Counted from the first letter of the stretch, positions 9,338 to 17,709 are shown. The stretch: DNA of 64,000 bases from CALMEC01 sp963765105 (GCA_963765105.1 CAVXUW010000004.1:372001-436000); one strand, 5' to 3'. Translations and numbers: made by a program. The notes: a model not told the origin generated them from the sequence alone.

Positions 9338-9592
9338 CTACCTGCCCATCATCTCCTCAAGCTTCCCGCGCAGCTCCTGGAGGGCGGCCCCACCGGCGGC
9401 TTCAACCACCTCCGGCTCGTCGAGCAATGCCCGTCGATCAATGTGCGTCGACCTGTTGGTGACGTATGGGTCGTCGAGGACGGCGTGCAGATCGCGACCC
9501 GCCCCGAGCTGGCGGACGACGTATTCGATGAGTCGCTTGTGGGCCGCAGACTCACTGCCGATCAGCTTTTCAATCTCATCTTTGATGCTCAC
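9338..9592 (-). CDS. small conserved-looking protein downstream of htpX
   Basis: Soluble, charged protein of 84 residues (starts MSIKDEIEKLIGSES) with no membrane segment or recognised motif. Its ATG overlaps the htpX stop by 4 bp, so the two are translationally coupled. The helical N-terminus and coupling support a real gene that may act with the protease. I do not recognise the family. Confidence 0.65.
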   Translation of the reverse strand: MSIKDEIEKLIGSESAAHKRLIEYVVRQLGAGRDLHAVLDDPYVTNRSTHIDRRALLDEPEVVEAAGGAALQELRGKLEEMMGR

Positions 9593-10497
9593 ACGCGGAT
9601 CCCCCGAGGCGTAGAGATGAGCATGCCCGTAATGGCACGAAGGCGCTGAACGCGTTCGGCCGTCGGCGGGTGGCTCGAGAACAGCTTCATCATCCCACGT
9701 CCGGCGAAGGCGGCGAGCGGGTTGACGATGTAGAGGGGGGCCGCAGCCGGGTTGATGGCCATCGGAATGGCTTGCGAGCCGCGTTCGAGCGTCTCAAGCG
9801 CATCGGCAAGTCCGGCACCGTCGCCCACCAACTCGGCACCCGTGGCATCGGCCAGGAACTCGCGCTGACGCGAGATCGCCATTTGAATGACCATCGCTGC
9901 AAGCGGCGCAAGGATGATCGTGGCAAGCGTCCCAATGATGCCGAGCGGATTGCCCTCGTCGTCGTCGCCACCACCGAAGAACATCGAGAACTGAAGGAAG
10001 TTCGCGATCGCGGAGATTGCACCGGCCACCATCGCGGCGACGCTTGCGATGAGGATGTCACGGTTCTTGATGTGGGCCATCTCGTGGGCGATGACACCTT
10101 CGAGCTCACGCGGCGACATGATCTGCATGAGCCCCTGAGTGACGGCAACGGCGGAGTTCTTCGGGTTGCGTCCGGTGGCAAATGCATTGGGCTGCTCGGC
10201 CGGGGTGACGTACACCTTCGGCATCGGCAGCTCGGCACGCTGGGCCAGTTGGGCGACCATGCGGTGAAGCTCCGGCTGCTCGGCCGCGCTCACCTCGACG
10301 GCTTTGCTCATCTTCAGCGCCATTGGGGCACTGAACCAGTACATGGCGAGGTTCATGACCACTGCGAAACCGGCGAACACGATTAGGCCGCTTCGCCCAC
10401 CGACGGCCTGACCGATGACGAGCAGAAGCCCCGTCAGGGCGGCGACGAGAATGAAGGTTTTGAGGGTGTTTTGCGCCTTGTGGGCACCGAGACTCAT
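9589..10497 (-). CDS. htpX: M48 family zinc metalloprotease HtpX
   Basis: Membrane-bound metalloprotease of 302 residues for quality control of membrane proteins. Two N-terminal helices (LKTFILVAALTGLLLVIGQ; LIVFAGFAVVMNLAMYWF) precede the catalytic domain. The zinc motif HEMAH is followed by IKNRD, and two further helices lie before the distal ligand region (REFLADATGAEL, providing the third zinc ligand Glu). Length and helix pattern match bacterial HtpX. The small gene at 9338-9592 is translationally coupled behind it. Confidence 0.95.
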   Translation of the reverse strand: MSLGAHKAQNTLKTFILVAALTGLLLVIGQAVGGRSGLIVFAGFAVVMNLAMYWFSAPMALKMSKAVEVSAAEQPELHRMVAQLAQRAELPMPKVYVTPAEQPNAFATGRNPKNSAVAVTQGLMQIMSPRELEGVIAHEMAHIKNRDILIASVAAMVAGAISAIANFLQFSMFFGGGDDDEGNPLGIIGTLATIILAPLAAMVIQMAISRQREFLADATGAELVGDGAGLADALETLERGSQAIPMAINPAAAPLYIVNPLAAFAGRGMMKLFSSHPPTAERVQRLRAITGMLISTPRGIRV

Positions 10498-10634
10498 CGA
10501 GTATCGACTCCTTCCCGGCAGAGCCGGAAGTCACACTTCAGGAACGAGATATTGATTGTAGCCAGGGCGGTTACGACTCCCCAGAAGACTTGGTTCAGGC
10601 TGTGTTAAGGCCGTAGGCGTTAAGCTCGACGACG

Positions 10635-11219
10635 ATGCGTCGCCTTCTGATCGCCGCGATGTTCGCCGCCCTTGTTGCCGGGTGCGGTGAACGGCGTGTT
10701 GTGAGCCCAACCGCCGGGATTGACCCGGTGGAGCTCGTGCGCATCCTCCCCACCCCGGACGGTCTCACCTTCGACCCGCAGTCGAGCAAAGCAGCCACCG
10801 CCGCCGACGTCCAGGAGGCCCTGGCTGGGACGGCCAAGGCGGAGACGGCGAAGAAGTTCGAGGACGAGTTGGGATACGTCGACGGGGCCGTGCGTCGATG
10901 GAGGGGTTCGAACGGTGCCGCCCTCACCGTGGTGGTCAGTCGATGGCCAAGGCACCAGACCGCGACAAATGTCGGCGGAGGTGCGGCCGAGTTCCCCATC
11001 GCAGCCGGTGCGCAGGCGTGGACGCCCAGCGACGTTCCCGGTGCCCGCGGTTCACGAACCTCATCGCCGAACGGCGGGTCGCGATCGCTGGCATTCGCGA
11101 TCGCCGACCTCAGCATCTTCGTGCGTGGCGACGGCGCCATCGGTGACACGGTTGTTGTCCGCGCCCTCTCCCGCTTGACGAAACCGGTGCGTGCCACCGT
11201 GGGTTCACGCGGCGCCTGA
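10635..11219 (+). CDS. hypothetical lipoprotein
   Basis: Predicted lipoprotein of 194 residues with a short signal peptide and lipobox LVAGC (Cys17). No recognised domain follows. Residues 35-85 look helical and charged (VQEALAGTAKAETAKKFEDE) and the rest is mixed beta. Divergent from htpX and 25 bp before hflX, so it may share a transcript with hflX. Function unknown. Confidence 0.7.
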   Translation: MRRLLIAAMFAALVAGCGERRVVSPTAGIDPVELVRILPTPDGLTFDPQSSKAATAADVQEALAGTAKAETAKKFEDELGYVDGAVRRWRGSNGAALTVVVSRWPRHQTATNVGGGAAEFPIAAGAQAWTPSDVPGARGSRTSSPNGGSRSLAFAIADLSIFVRGDGAIGDTVVVRALSRLTKPVRATVGSRGA

Positions 11220-11243
11220 CCACCGCTCCGGCATTATGGGGGT

Positions 11244-12581
11244 GTGGGAGAACTCCAGCGAACCTACCGCGGCAAGGCGGAGAAGGAAAACGAGAAGGTC
11301 GAGCGGCCGTTTCCGACGGGTGTTCCGGTGGAGCGCGCCATCGTTGTGGCGTCAATGGACGTTGCTGCCGACGAACAGGAAGATCGGCTCGTCGAGATGC
11401 GCGAGCTGCTGCGTACCGCCGGGGCCGAGGTGGTGGAGGTGGTCATCCAGCGTCAGCGGATGCCCCACCCGCGCACGTTCCTCGGCAAGGGACGCCTCGA
11501 GGATCTGATCGACCTGTGCAAGGAGATCAAACCTCACATCGTCGCGTTTGAGGGCGATCTCAGCGCCAGCCAGCAACGCATCCTCGAGGACCGCACCAAC
11601 AAACGTGTGATCGACCGCACCGGGCTCATCCTCGACATCTTCGCCCTGCATGCCCACACTGCCGAAGGCAAGCTGCAGGTGGAGCTCGCTCAGCTGGAGT
11701 ACAACTACGCCCGCCAGGAGGGTTTGTGGCAACACTTGGAGCGCCTCGGCGGCGGCGTCGGCACACGTGGACCCGGTGAGACGCAGCTCGAATCCGACCG
11801 TCGTTTGCTGCGAACCCGCATGGCGGTGCTGCGAAAGCGGCTCAAGGACCTGGAGCGCTCTCGAGAGGTGATGCGCGCGCGGCGCGTCCAGGCTGCCGTC
11901 CCCCGATTGGCCCTGGCCGGCTACACCAACGCCGGGAAGTCGAGCCTCATGAACGCGCTCACCGACGCCGGGGTCAACGTGAACGACGCCCTGTTCGAAA
12001 CACTCGATCCCACCACCCGCTCCCTGGACGTTGCCGGAACGGACTGCGTGCTCTCCGACACCGTCGGCTTCATCCGCCAACTGCCCCACCAATTGGTCGA
12101 AGCGTTCAAGTCAACGTTGGAGGAGACCCGCGACGCTGACCTCATCATCCATGTGGCCGATGCCAGCGAGTCGCCGGATCGTCGCGCGACGCGCGCTGCT
12201 GCGGTCAACGAGGTGCTGGATGACATCGGCGCCGCCGACGTCCCCCGCCTCATGGTGTTTAACAAGATCGATCGACTCGATCCCGACGCACGTGAGGACC
12301 TGCCGTTCGAGGATCGCGACGCGGTCCATGTCTCGGCCCATTCCGGCGAGGGGCTCGACGATTTGCGATCGCGTCTCGTGGACTTCGTGCGCTCCCGCCT
12401 GACGTCGATTGATGTCACCGTTCCGTACACGCAGGGCTCGATCGTGTCGACGATCTACACGGTGGGCCGTGACGTGGAGCAGGAAGCCGGTGCCGAGGGC
12501 ACACGCATCCGCGCGCTCGTCCCACCGCACGAAGCGGCCCGCATCTACGCGGCGCTGAACGGTGGGGCGTCAGGCCGCTGA
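11244..12581 (+). CDS. hflX: GTPase HflX
   Basis: Ribosome-associated GTPase of 445 residues that splits or rescues stalled 70S ribosomes. The HflX N-terminal domain carries HPRTFLGKGRLEDL, and the glycine-rich linker GGGVGTRGPGETQLE precedes a long coiled coil (residues about 185-215). The GTPase domain has G1 GYTNAGKSS, G3 DTVGFIRQLP and G4 NKID. The start is GTG at 11244 with only a weak purine tract upstream. It follows the lipoprotein gene and is convergent with the TetR gene. Confidence 0.96.
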   Translation: MGELQRTYRGKAEKENEKVERPFPTGVPVERAIVVASMDVAADEQEDRLVEMRELLRTAGAEVVEVVIQRQRMPHPRTFLGKGRLEDLIDLCKEIKPHIVAFEGDLSASQQRILEDRTNKRVIDRTGLILDIFALHAHTAEGKLQVELAQLEYNYARQEGLWQHLERLGGGVGTRGPGETQLESDRRLLRTRMAVLRKRLKDLERSREVMRARRVQAAVPRLALAGYTNAGKSSLMNALTDAGVNVNDALFETLDPTTRSLDVAGTDCVLSDTVGFIRQLPHQLVEAFKSTLEETRDADLIIHVADASESPDRRATRAAAVNEVLDDIGAADVPRLMVFNKIDRLDPDAREDLPFEDRDAVHVSAHSGEGLDDLRSRLVDFVRSRLTSIDVTVPYTQGSIVSTIYTVGRDVEQEAGAEGTRIRALVPPHEAARIYAALNGGASGR

Positions 12582-12590
12582 GGCGAGGGA

Positions 12591-13199
12591 TCATTCCATC
12601 GCGGGCGCGCCGATCACCGAGGTCGCCAGATCCTGCACGGCAGCGATGATCTGCTGCGAAGGCAGCTCGCGATCTCGGCGCAGGTGGTGGTAGAGGTCCG
12701 GCGCGAGCCCGGCGAGGAGAAGGTCGGCCAGCACTGGTGCATCACAGCCTGGTCGCGCAGTGGAGAGCAAGACAGCGACGTGCAGGTGATATGCCCCGTA
12801 GACCCGGGTTCGTAGGCGACCGGGCCCAACCGCCGAGAGCAGGTCACCGTTCTCTTCCAGGTGCCCACACATCGCCCCGAGAAACGCGCGAAGGCGACAG
12901 GCCGGATCGGCGCCCGGGCCGAGCGGAGGCGCACCGCGCAACATCGCTTCCTGAAACACGCGCTCGTGCGCGTCAAGCACCGCAACGGCAAGCCCTGACC
13001 GGTCACCGAACCGTCGGTACAGGGTCCCTTTGCCCACACCAGCGGCGTCGGCGATGTCATCCATCGAGACGCACTCAACACCGCGTTCGGCAAAGAGTCG
13101 TTCGGCCGCCTTGAGCACCTTCTGCCGGTTTCGTGCGGCATCGGAGCGCTCGGTAGAAGCGCTGGCGGCCGGGTCGATGGGAATGAATCGCGTGCTCAT
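12591..13199 (-). CDS. TetR-family transcriptional regulator
   Basis: Dimeric repressor of 202 residues from ATG 13197-13199 (a TTG lies two codons upstream). The N-terminal helix-turn-helix is typical: AAERLFAERGVECVSMDDIA then GVGKGTLYRRFGDRSGL. The C-terminal ligand domain is variable and its effector unknown. It is divergent from the YceI and FMN-reductase genes, and the intergenic region holds two near-identical palindromes at the promoter, so it very probably represses this operon and itself. Confidence 0.92.
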   Translation of the reverse strand: MSTRFIPIDPAASASTERSDAARNRQKVLKAAERLFAERGVECVSMDDIADAAGVGKGTLYRRFGDRSGLAVAVLDAHERVFQEAMLRGAPPLGPGADPACRLRAFLGAMCGHLEENGDLLSAVGPGRLRTRVYGAYHLHVAVLLSTARPGCDAPVLADLLLAGLAPDLYHHLRRDRELPSQQIIAAVQDLATSVIGAPAME

Positions 13200-13254
13200 T
13201 GACAAAGTGGACTCTAGTCCGTTATGGTCCGCGCCGTCAAGTGGACTGCAGTCC
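13199..13254 (+). promoter_or_regulatory. promoter with two TetR operators (GGACT-NN-AGTCC)
   Basis: A TTGACA -35 box (13199-13204) and a TATGGT -10 box (13223-13228) are separated by 18 bp. Palindrome GGACTCTAGTCC (13209-13220) fills the spacer, and a second, perfect palindrome GGACTGCAGTCC (13243-13254) lies just past the expected transcription start. Both are preceded by AAGT, giving the core AAGTGGACT-NN-AGTCCG. They are 34 bp apart centre to centre, about three helical turns. This is the layout expected for repression of the rightward yceI promoter by the divergent TetR protein. Confidence 0.75.
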
Positions 13255-13288
13255 GAATGGGCGCAGTCGTGAGCGAATGGAGCATCTC

Positions 13289-13822
13289 ATGGCACGTATT
13301 CCGGCAGGTACCTGGGCGATCGACGCCTCTCACTCGTCGGCCGGCTGGGCGGTCAAGCACTTCGGCATCTCAACATTTCGCGGGAAGTTCCCCGCGGTTG
13401 AGGGCACGATCACCACGACCGACGGCGCAGTGACCGCGATCAACGGCACCGTGCACATCGACAGCCTCAACACCGAGGATGAGCAACAGACGGGGCACCT
13501 CAAGAGCCCGGACTTCTTCGACATCGCCAATCACCCGACCGGAACGTTTACCTCGACGTCCATCCAGGACCTCGGAAACGATCGACTGAAGGTCGCCGGA
13601 GATCTGACGCTGCGCGGCGTCACCCAGCCGGTCGAGCTCGACGCGGAACTCGAGGGCGTCGGACCCGACGCGTACGGAAACACCCGCATCGGCGTCAGCG
13701 CAACCGGCGTGGTTGACCGCACGACGTTCGGCATTAGCTGGAACATGCCCGTGGAGGGTGGCTCTCCCGCCGTCGGCGAGCGAGTGAAGCTGGACTGGAA
13801 CATCGAAGCGATCAGGCAGTAG
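13289..13822 (+). CDS. YceI family protein
   Basis: Lipocalin-like protein of 177 residues; YceI proteins bind isoprenoid-type lipids. Start chosen at ATG 13289 because GGAG lies six bases upstream; an in-frame ATG at 13277 lacks one. Family features: GTWAIDASHSSAGWAVKHFG at the start, FDIANHPTGTFTSTSI in the middle, LTLRGVTQPVELD, and a C-terminal VKLDWNIEAI. No signal peptide is present, so it is probably cytoplasmic. It lies 2 bp before the FMN reductase gene and behind the TetR-controlled promoter. Confidence 0.92.
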   Translation: MARIPAGTWAIDASHSSAGWAVKHFGISTFRGKFPAVEGTITTTDGAVTAINGTVHIDSLNTEDEQQTGHLKSPDFFDIANHPTGTFTSTSIQDLGNDRLKVAGDLTLRGVTQPVELDAELEGVGPDAYGNTRIGVSATGVVDRTTFGISWNMPVEGGSPAVGERVKLDWNIEAIRQ

Positions 13823-13824
13823 CC

Positions 13825-14400
13825 GTGGCCGAAGCCCCGACCACTTTCCGCATTCTCGCGATCCCCGGCAGTCTCCGCCGGGGGTCGTACAACCGCGCGA
13901 TGCTCACGGCGGCGATCGCACATGCCCCCGATGGGGTGCAAATCGAGATGTACGACGATCTCGGTTCACTGCCCCCGTTCAACCAGGACGATGAAGGTGA
14001 CCGCACTCCGGAGGCCGTGCTCGCGTTTCGTCGCCGGATCGGCGCCGTCGATGGCATCCTCGTGTCGACGCCCGAGTACAACAGCTCAATCCCCGGCGTG
14101 CTCAAGAACGCCATTGATTGGGCGTCACGCCCGGTGGGCAACACGGATCTGATCGGTAAGCCGACGATCGTGATGAGCGTTAGCCCGTCCACCTTCGGTG
14201 GCGTTTGGGCTCAGGCTGAACTGCGGAAGGCCATGCGCGCCGCGGGGGCGCGGGTCCATGACGAGGGAGTGTCGGTGAGCAAGGCCGCCGACCGCGTTGA
14301 CGAAAATGGGTTGGTCGTCGACGGCGAAACCATCGCTCAGATCGTGGGCGCAGTCGACGACCTCGTAACGTTGGCGAGCACCCCGATCGACGACTGGTAG
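13825..14400 (+). CDS. NADPH-dependent FMN reductase family protein
   Basis: Flavodoxin-fold reductase of 191 residues. The FMN phosphate loop is GSLRRGSYNRAML (residues about 12-24) and the second family motif is TPEYNSSIPGVLKNAIDWAS. Such enzymes reduce FMN, quinones or azo/chromate compounds with NAD(P)H. The start is GTG at 13825, 2 bp after yceI, so both are expressed from the TetR-regulated promoter. The TetR/YceI/FMN-reductase grouping suggests a response to a redox-active or lipophilic compound (inference). Confidence 0.92.
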   Translation: MAEAPTTFRILAIPGSLRRGSYNRAMLTAAIAHAPDGVQIEMYDDLGSLPPFNQDDEGDRTPEAVLAFRRRIGAVDGILVSTPEYNSSIPGVLKNAIDWASRPVGNTDLIGKPTIVMSVSPSTFGGVWAQAELRKAMRAAGARVHDEGVSVSKAADRVDENGLVVDGETIAQIVGAVDDLVTLASTPIDDW

Positions 14401-14424
14401 GACCGGACAGGCCGGGCAGCATCG

Positions 14425-15399
14425 TTACACGATGACGACCGGCGTGCCGATGTTGATGCGGTTGTAGAGCCACTCCGCCTCGCGGATGTACATGCGGATG
14501 CAGCCGTGTGAGGCGGCGGTGCCGATGGAGTAGCCGGCGGGGGTGCCGTGGATGCCGATTGCCGGCGCGCTGGTGCCCATCCACCGCGTTCCCAATGGGT
14601 TCCCGGCCCCGGGTGGTTTGGGACCGAGTCCTTTCGCCCACGGTGAGCTGGGTGGAAACCAGGTGGGGTTACGCTGCTTCTGAACGATCCGGTACTGCCC
14701 CCGCGGGGTCGGGTACTGCGGTGTGCCCACGGCCACTCGGAACCGTCGCACCAATCGCGCCTCCCGATACAGCTTGAGCGTCCGGTTGCGACGGTTGACG
14801 ACGACGCTGGCGCCCACGCTCATGCGATCGGGTCGGACGCGTTTGACCGGCAGGTCGACGCTGGGGGTCGCCCGAGCAATGAACGCCGCGGCCACCACCG
14901 GGACGGCCGCCGGAATGTCGATGGCGATCCCAATTCGCGGGGGCCGCACTTTCGGCACCTCGGTACGGAAGATCAGTGCGGCGTCGATGGCTTTCACCTC
15001 GATATCGCCACGCCGATACTCGAGCACGCTCTTGACAAGCGCGTTGTCGACGGTTTGGACCAGTGGGACGTTGACCGGACCCACAATCGGGACCGTACGC
15101 CCATGCGTGAGCGCCGCGTCAATGGCCCCCTGCAGGTCGGCGTTGTACGCGACCGCCACCGGTTTGATCGACATGCGCCGACCGGCCAAGCTCACGACAA
15201 GCGGTGCCTGTCGGGGAATGATGCGCTGATCAAGCAGTGCACGCCGTGCCACGTCGACGGTCATGCCACCGACCGCCACGCCATCGACTGTCACTCCCGG
15301 CGCGATCACGCCGTCAGGAAGCGGATCTGCTGCCGCTCCGATCGCCGGAAGCGCCGCTGCCACGACGAGGGATACAGCGACCAACGCTTTGCGACTCAA
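14425..15399 (-). CDS. secreted L,D-transpeptidase (YkuD domain)
   Basis: Cell-wall cross-linking enzyme of 324 residues. TTG start at 15397-15399 with GGAGAG just upstream, followed by a signal peptide (VAVSLVVAAALPAIGAAADP). Residues about 30-190 resemble the beta-rich domains often preceding YkuD modules. The catalytic domain begins near LKLYREARLVRRFRV and ends with the active-site motif: IGIHGTP, then SHGCIRMY with the catalytic Cys. It should form 3-3 peptidoglycan cross-links or attach proteins to the wall. Confidence 0.93.
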   Translation of the reverse strand: MSRKALVAVSLVVAAALPAIGAAADPLPDGVIAPGVTVDGVAVGGMTVDVARRALLDQRIIPRQAPLVVSLAGRRMSIKPVAVAYNADLQGAIDAALTHGRTVPIVGPVNVPLVQTVDNALVKSVLEYRRGDIEVKAIDAALIFRTEVPKVRPPRIGIAIDIPAAVPVVAAAFIARATPSVDLPVKRVRPDRMSVGASVVVNRRNRTLKLYREARLVRRFRVAVGTPQYPTPRGQYRIVQKQRNPTWFPPSSPWAKGLGPKPPGAGNPLGTRWMGTSAPAIGIHGTPAGYSIGTAASHGCIRMYIREAEWLYNRINIGTPVVIV

Positions 15400-15447
15400 T
15401 GGATCTCTCCTGGTTTGCGGCGACAGCAGCGCCTGGGAGCTTAGCCG

Positions 15448-16218
15448 TCACGACCCAGAAACGTTTATGGGAATGTCGAGAATGACCGTCCAGCCGTCAG
15501 TGCTTTCGGTCTCAGTGAGCTGTCCGCCAACCTCATCGAGCCGTGCCGCTGCTGCCTGCCGCCCCACACCTCGGCCGGCGTCCACCGTGGGTGGCGACGA
15601 CCCCACGCCCTCCCCCGGCGCACCGTCACGCCGGTCAACGACCCGAAGAACGACGCGTTCTCCATCGGTCTGGCCGGTAATAGTCACCGCGACACTGCCA
15701 CCCGCCCCGCCGTGAGTGACGCTGTTTCTCACCACATGGCCGGCAGCGTCGATCAGCACGCCGGCGATGCGTCGCGGGAGTTTCCCGTCGTCGCAGTTGT
15801 GGCTCAACTGCAGGGCGACGTTGCGACGCCCGGCCACGCGATTGGCCTCCTGAGCAACTGCGTCGACGACCGTGGCCGTTGGGACGTACCGCGCGGAGTC
15901 CTCGACGGCGATGCGACGCCGCACCTCGTCGCCCACATCACGCAGTGTGCCGAGCATCTCGGATCGGCCCCCGGCACGCCGTGCCGCCACCAGGTTGCCC
16001 TCCATCATGTGTACCCGTTCCGCCAGCTCGACCAGCCGAGCCTGGGAGAGCAGACCCTTGAGCGAGTGGATGGACTCCGCCAAGCGGCGAGCGCTTGCCG
16101 AGTCGACGACGCCGGCCGCGAGCTCCGTGCGTGCAGCGGCGATGCGACCAAGTGCCTCGTCGACGAGGAGCGCACGAAGCCCGTCGGTGCCCGGGGCGGC
16201 AGGATCATCGTTGGTCAT
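15448..16218 (-). CDS. minimal CheA-like HPt-histidine kinase
   Basis: Cytoplasmic protein of 256 residues from ATG 16216-16218. The N-terminal helical HPt-like domain holds ESIHSLKG, matching the phosphoacceptor histidine context of CheA P1. The C-terminal ATPase domain has an N-box AAGHVVRNSVTHGG, a G1-like VVDRRDG and a CheA-type GRGVG motif. The P3 dimerisation and P5 CheW-binding domains of CheA are absent, as is any receiver. It is divergent from an RsbW-like ATPase gene 76 bp away. A partner receiver must be encoded elsewhere if it signals by phosphotransfer. Confidence 0.7.
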   Translation of the reverse strand: MTNDDPAAPGTDGLRALLVDEALGRIAAARTELAAGVVDSASARRLAESIHSLKGLLSQARLVELAERVHMMEGNLVAARRAGGRSEMLGTLRDVGDEVRRRIAVEDSARYVPTATVVDAVAQEANRVAGRRNVALQLSHNCDDGKLPRRIAGVLIDAAGHVVRNSVTHGGAGGSVAVTITGQTDGERVVLRVVDRRDGAPGEGVGSSPPTVDAGRGVGRQAAAARLDEVGGQLTETESTDGWTVILDIPINVSGS

Positions 16219-16294
16219 GATCGTTGTGTTCGGCTTGGTCGTCACAAGCCCCTTCCTCTCGGGTCCGGCCGACGCAAATGATTCACTACCTCCA

Positions 16295-16738
16295 ATGGCA
16301 GGAAACCCTCCGCGCGCAGGCTCATCGGAGAAGACGGCTCCGGAACGCCTCGAGATCGTGCTCGCGGAGAACGGGGCCGATATCCCGGGGGTGCGCCACA
16401 CCATTCGCACCCTCGCCGAGACACACGGCTTTGGTGATCGAGCGGGGGATCTGGTCCTTGCCTTGGATGAGCTCATTGGCAACGCGAAGGAGCACGGCCA
16501 ACCACCGATAGTCGTGCGTGGCTGGTATGACGGGCGGCTCATCGTCGAGGTGAGCGACTGCGGTGACGGCTTCGACTACTCACGCGTACGCGGGGTCCAT
16601 CCCCCGCCAATGCTCGGCAGCCGTGGGCGTGGCATTTGGATCGTGCGCCAGGTTGCCGATCATGTCCGCGTCGCCATCGGTGACAACGACACCACGCTCC
16701 GAATCGAGCTGACCCACGAACCGGGGATCGGCGCCTAG
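16295..16738 (+). CDS. RsbW-like anti-sigma-factor ATPase domain protein
   Basis: Single-domain GHKL ATPase of 147 residues from ATG 16295. The N-box is LALDELIGNAKEHGQPP, G1 is SDCGDGFDYS and G2 is GSRGRGIWIVRQVADHV, as in HATPase_c_2 proteins that bind sigma factors or anti-anti-sigma partners. No ribosome-binding site is clear before 16295, and the frame continues upstream to an ATG at 16218, so the start is uncertain. It is convergent with csrA. A role in partner-switching regulation is inferred from the fold. Confidence 0.75.
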   Translation: MAGNPPRAGSSEKTAPERLEIVLAENGADIPGVRHTIRTLAETHGFGDRAGDLVLALDELIGNAKEHGQPPIVVRGWYDGRLIVEVSDCGDGFDYSRVRGVHPPPMLGSRGRGIWIVRQVADHVRVAIGDNDTTLRIELTHEPGIGA

Positions 16739-16747
16739 GACACGGGG

Positions 16748-16987
16748 TCAGCCGTTTTCGCGCTCTTTCATCATCCACAGCGGCTTGTCGACGGCATCGC
16801 GGGTCGATTCAGCGGCTTCGACATTCTGCGCCTGGATCTCGATGAAGACCTCTTTGCGGAAGACCGGGACGTCACGTGGTGCTTGGATGCCAAGGCGTAC
16901 TTTCTCGCCCATGACCGAGAGCACCGAAACCTCGATGCCGTCGCCGATCATGATGCTTTGATTAGCTTTACGCGTGAGGACGAGCAT
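16748..16987 (-). CDS. csrA: carbon storage regulator CsrA
   Basis: Post-transcriptional regulator of 79 residues that binds GGA-containing mRNA leaders as a dimer. Start chosen at ATG 16985-16987 (MLVLTRKANQSIMIGDGIEV), the canonical CsrA N-terminus; the longer frame is not conserved. VRLGIQAPRDVPVFRKEVF contains the core and the RNA-binding arginine region. Its antagonist FliW is encoded 0.8 kb away, but the usual adjacency is broken by rpoZ on the opposite strand. CsrA in an actinomycete points to a flagellated, deep-branching lineage. Confidence 0.96.
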   Translation of the reverse strand: MLVLTRKANQSIMIGDGIEVSVLSVMGEKVRLGIQAPRDVPVFRKEVFIEIQAQNVEAAESTRDAVDKPLWMMKERENG

Positions 16988-17127
16988 AGGTGGGGCCTCC
17001 TTGCACAGGGACATCCGACCGGCTTTTCGAATCATTCCGGGCGAGTCTCGAAACCATTGTACTATGTGGTTCGTTTTCCACGGATCTTAAAAATCCTGCT
17101 TCACCCGACCAACCGAGAGGATTCTAC

Positions 17128-17709
17128 ATGCTTCATGGCCGCCGTCTCGACCATGCGCTCGAGCACGTCAACGGTTCCCGTTACGCGCTTGTCCATGCCG
17201 TGGCGAAACGCGCTCGTCAAATCACCCTGTGGTTGACCGCCGATCCGGCGGAGCTGCGGGCCGAAGCTGCTCCTCCTCCGATGGCCGGTGAATCGATCAG
17301 CCGCGACCCGGTTGCGTTGTCAGAAGCGGAGATTCTGGACGGTGAGGTCATCGTCCGCTGGGACCCTGATGGACAGGTCGATGAGCGCGAGTACCTCGTC
17401 ACCACGGTTCTCGAAACCGACCCGCTGTTGCTCGAAGGTCTCGATGGTGACGATGACGACGACAGCGACGGTGACGACGAGAGCGACACGTTGACGCCCG
17501 CCCTTGCGCAGGCGCTCGACACCGAAGCTGTGGCTGCCACCGAGGAGGTCGTCGTCGTCGAGGCCGACGAGGCTGAAACGAACGGCGACGACGACACTGA
17601 CGCCGTGCCGGAGCTGGCGGCTGTGGTCGATGCCGACGGCATCGAGGAGATCTCTCTCGACGAGGTCGACGAAGGCGACGACGACGATGACGAGGAGCCG
17701 GAGGTCTAG
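17128..17709 (+). CDS. rpoZ: RNA polymerase omega subunit with long acidic tail
   Basis: Omega subunit, which helps assemble and stabilise RNA polymerase. The core is in the first 45 residues: HGRRLDHALEHVNGSRYALV then HAVAKRARQITLWL. Start chosen at ATG 17128 with GAGAGG upstream. The protein is 193 residues, against roughly 70-110 for most omegas. The extra sequence is strongly acidic with Asp runs (GDDDDDSDGDDESD; DEGDDDDDEEPEV). It is not in the usual gmk-rpoZ-coaBC context but between csrA and fliW, divergent from csrA. Identity is by the conserved core; the tail's function is unknown. Confidence 0.8.
   Translation: MLHGRRLDHALEHVNGSRYALVHAVAKRARQITLWLTADPAELRAEAAPPPMAGESISRDPVALSEAEILDGEVIVRWDPDGQVDEREYLVTTVLETDPLLLEGLDGDDDDDSDGDDESDTLTPALAQALDTEAVAATEEVVVVEADEAETNGDDDTDAVPELAAVVDADGIEEISLDEVDEGDDDDDEEPEV

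Noticed and set aside
15448..16542. 364-residue version of the HPt kinase
   Set aside because: The first 108 residues are Arg/Ser/Pro-rich antisense to the RsbW-like gene; the ATG at 16218 gives a normal start.
17438..17709. Asp-rich repeats in rpoZ as a DNA repeat or microsatellite
   Set aside because: The GAC/GAT codons are mixed and in frame with a good omega core; they are better explained as an acidic protein tail.
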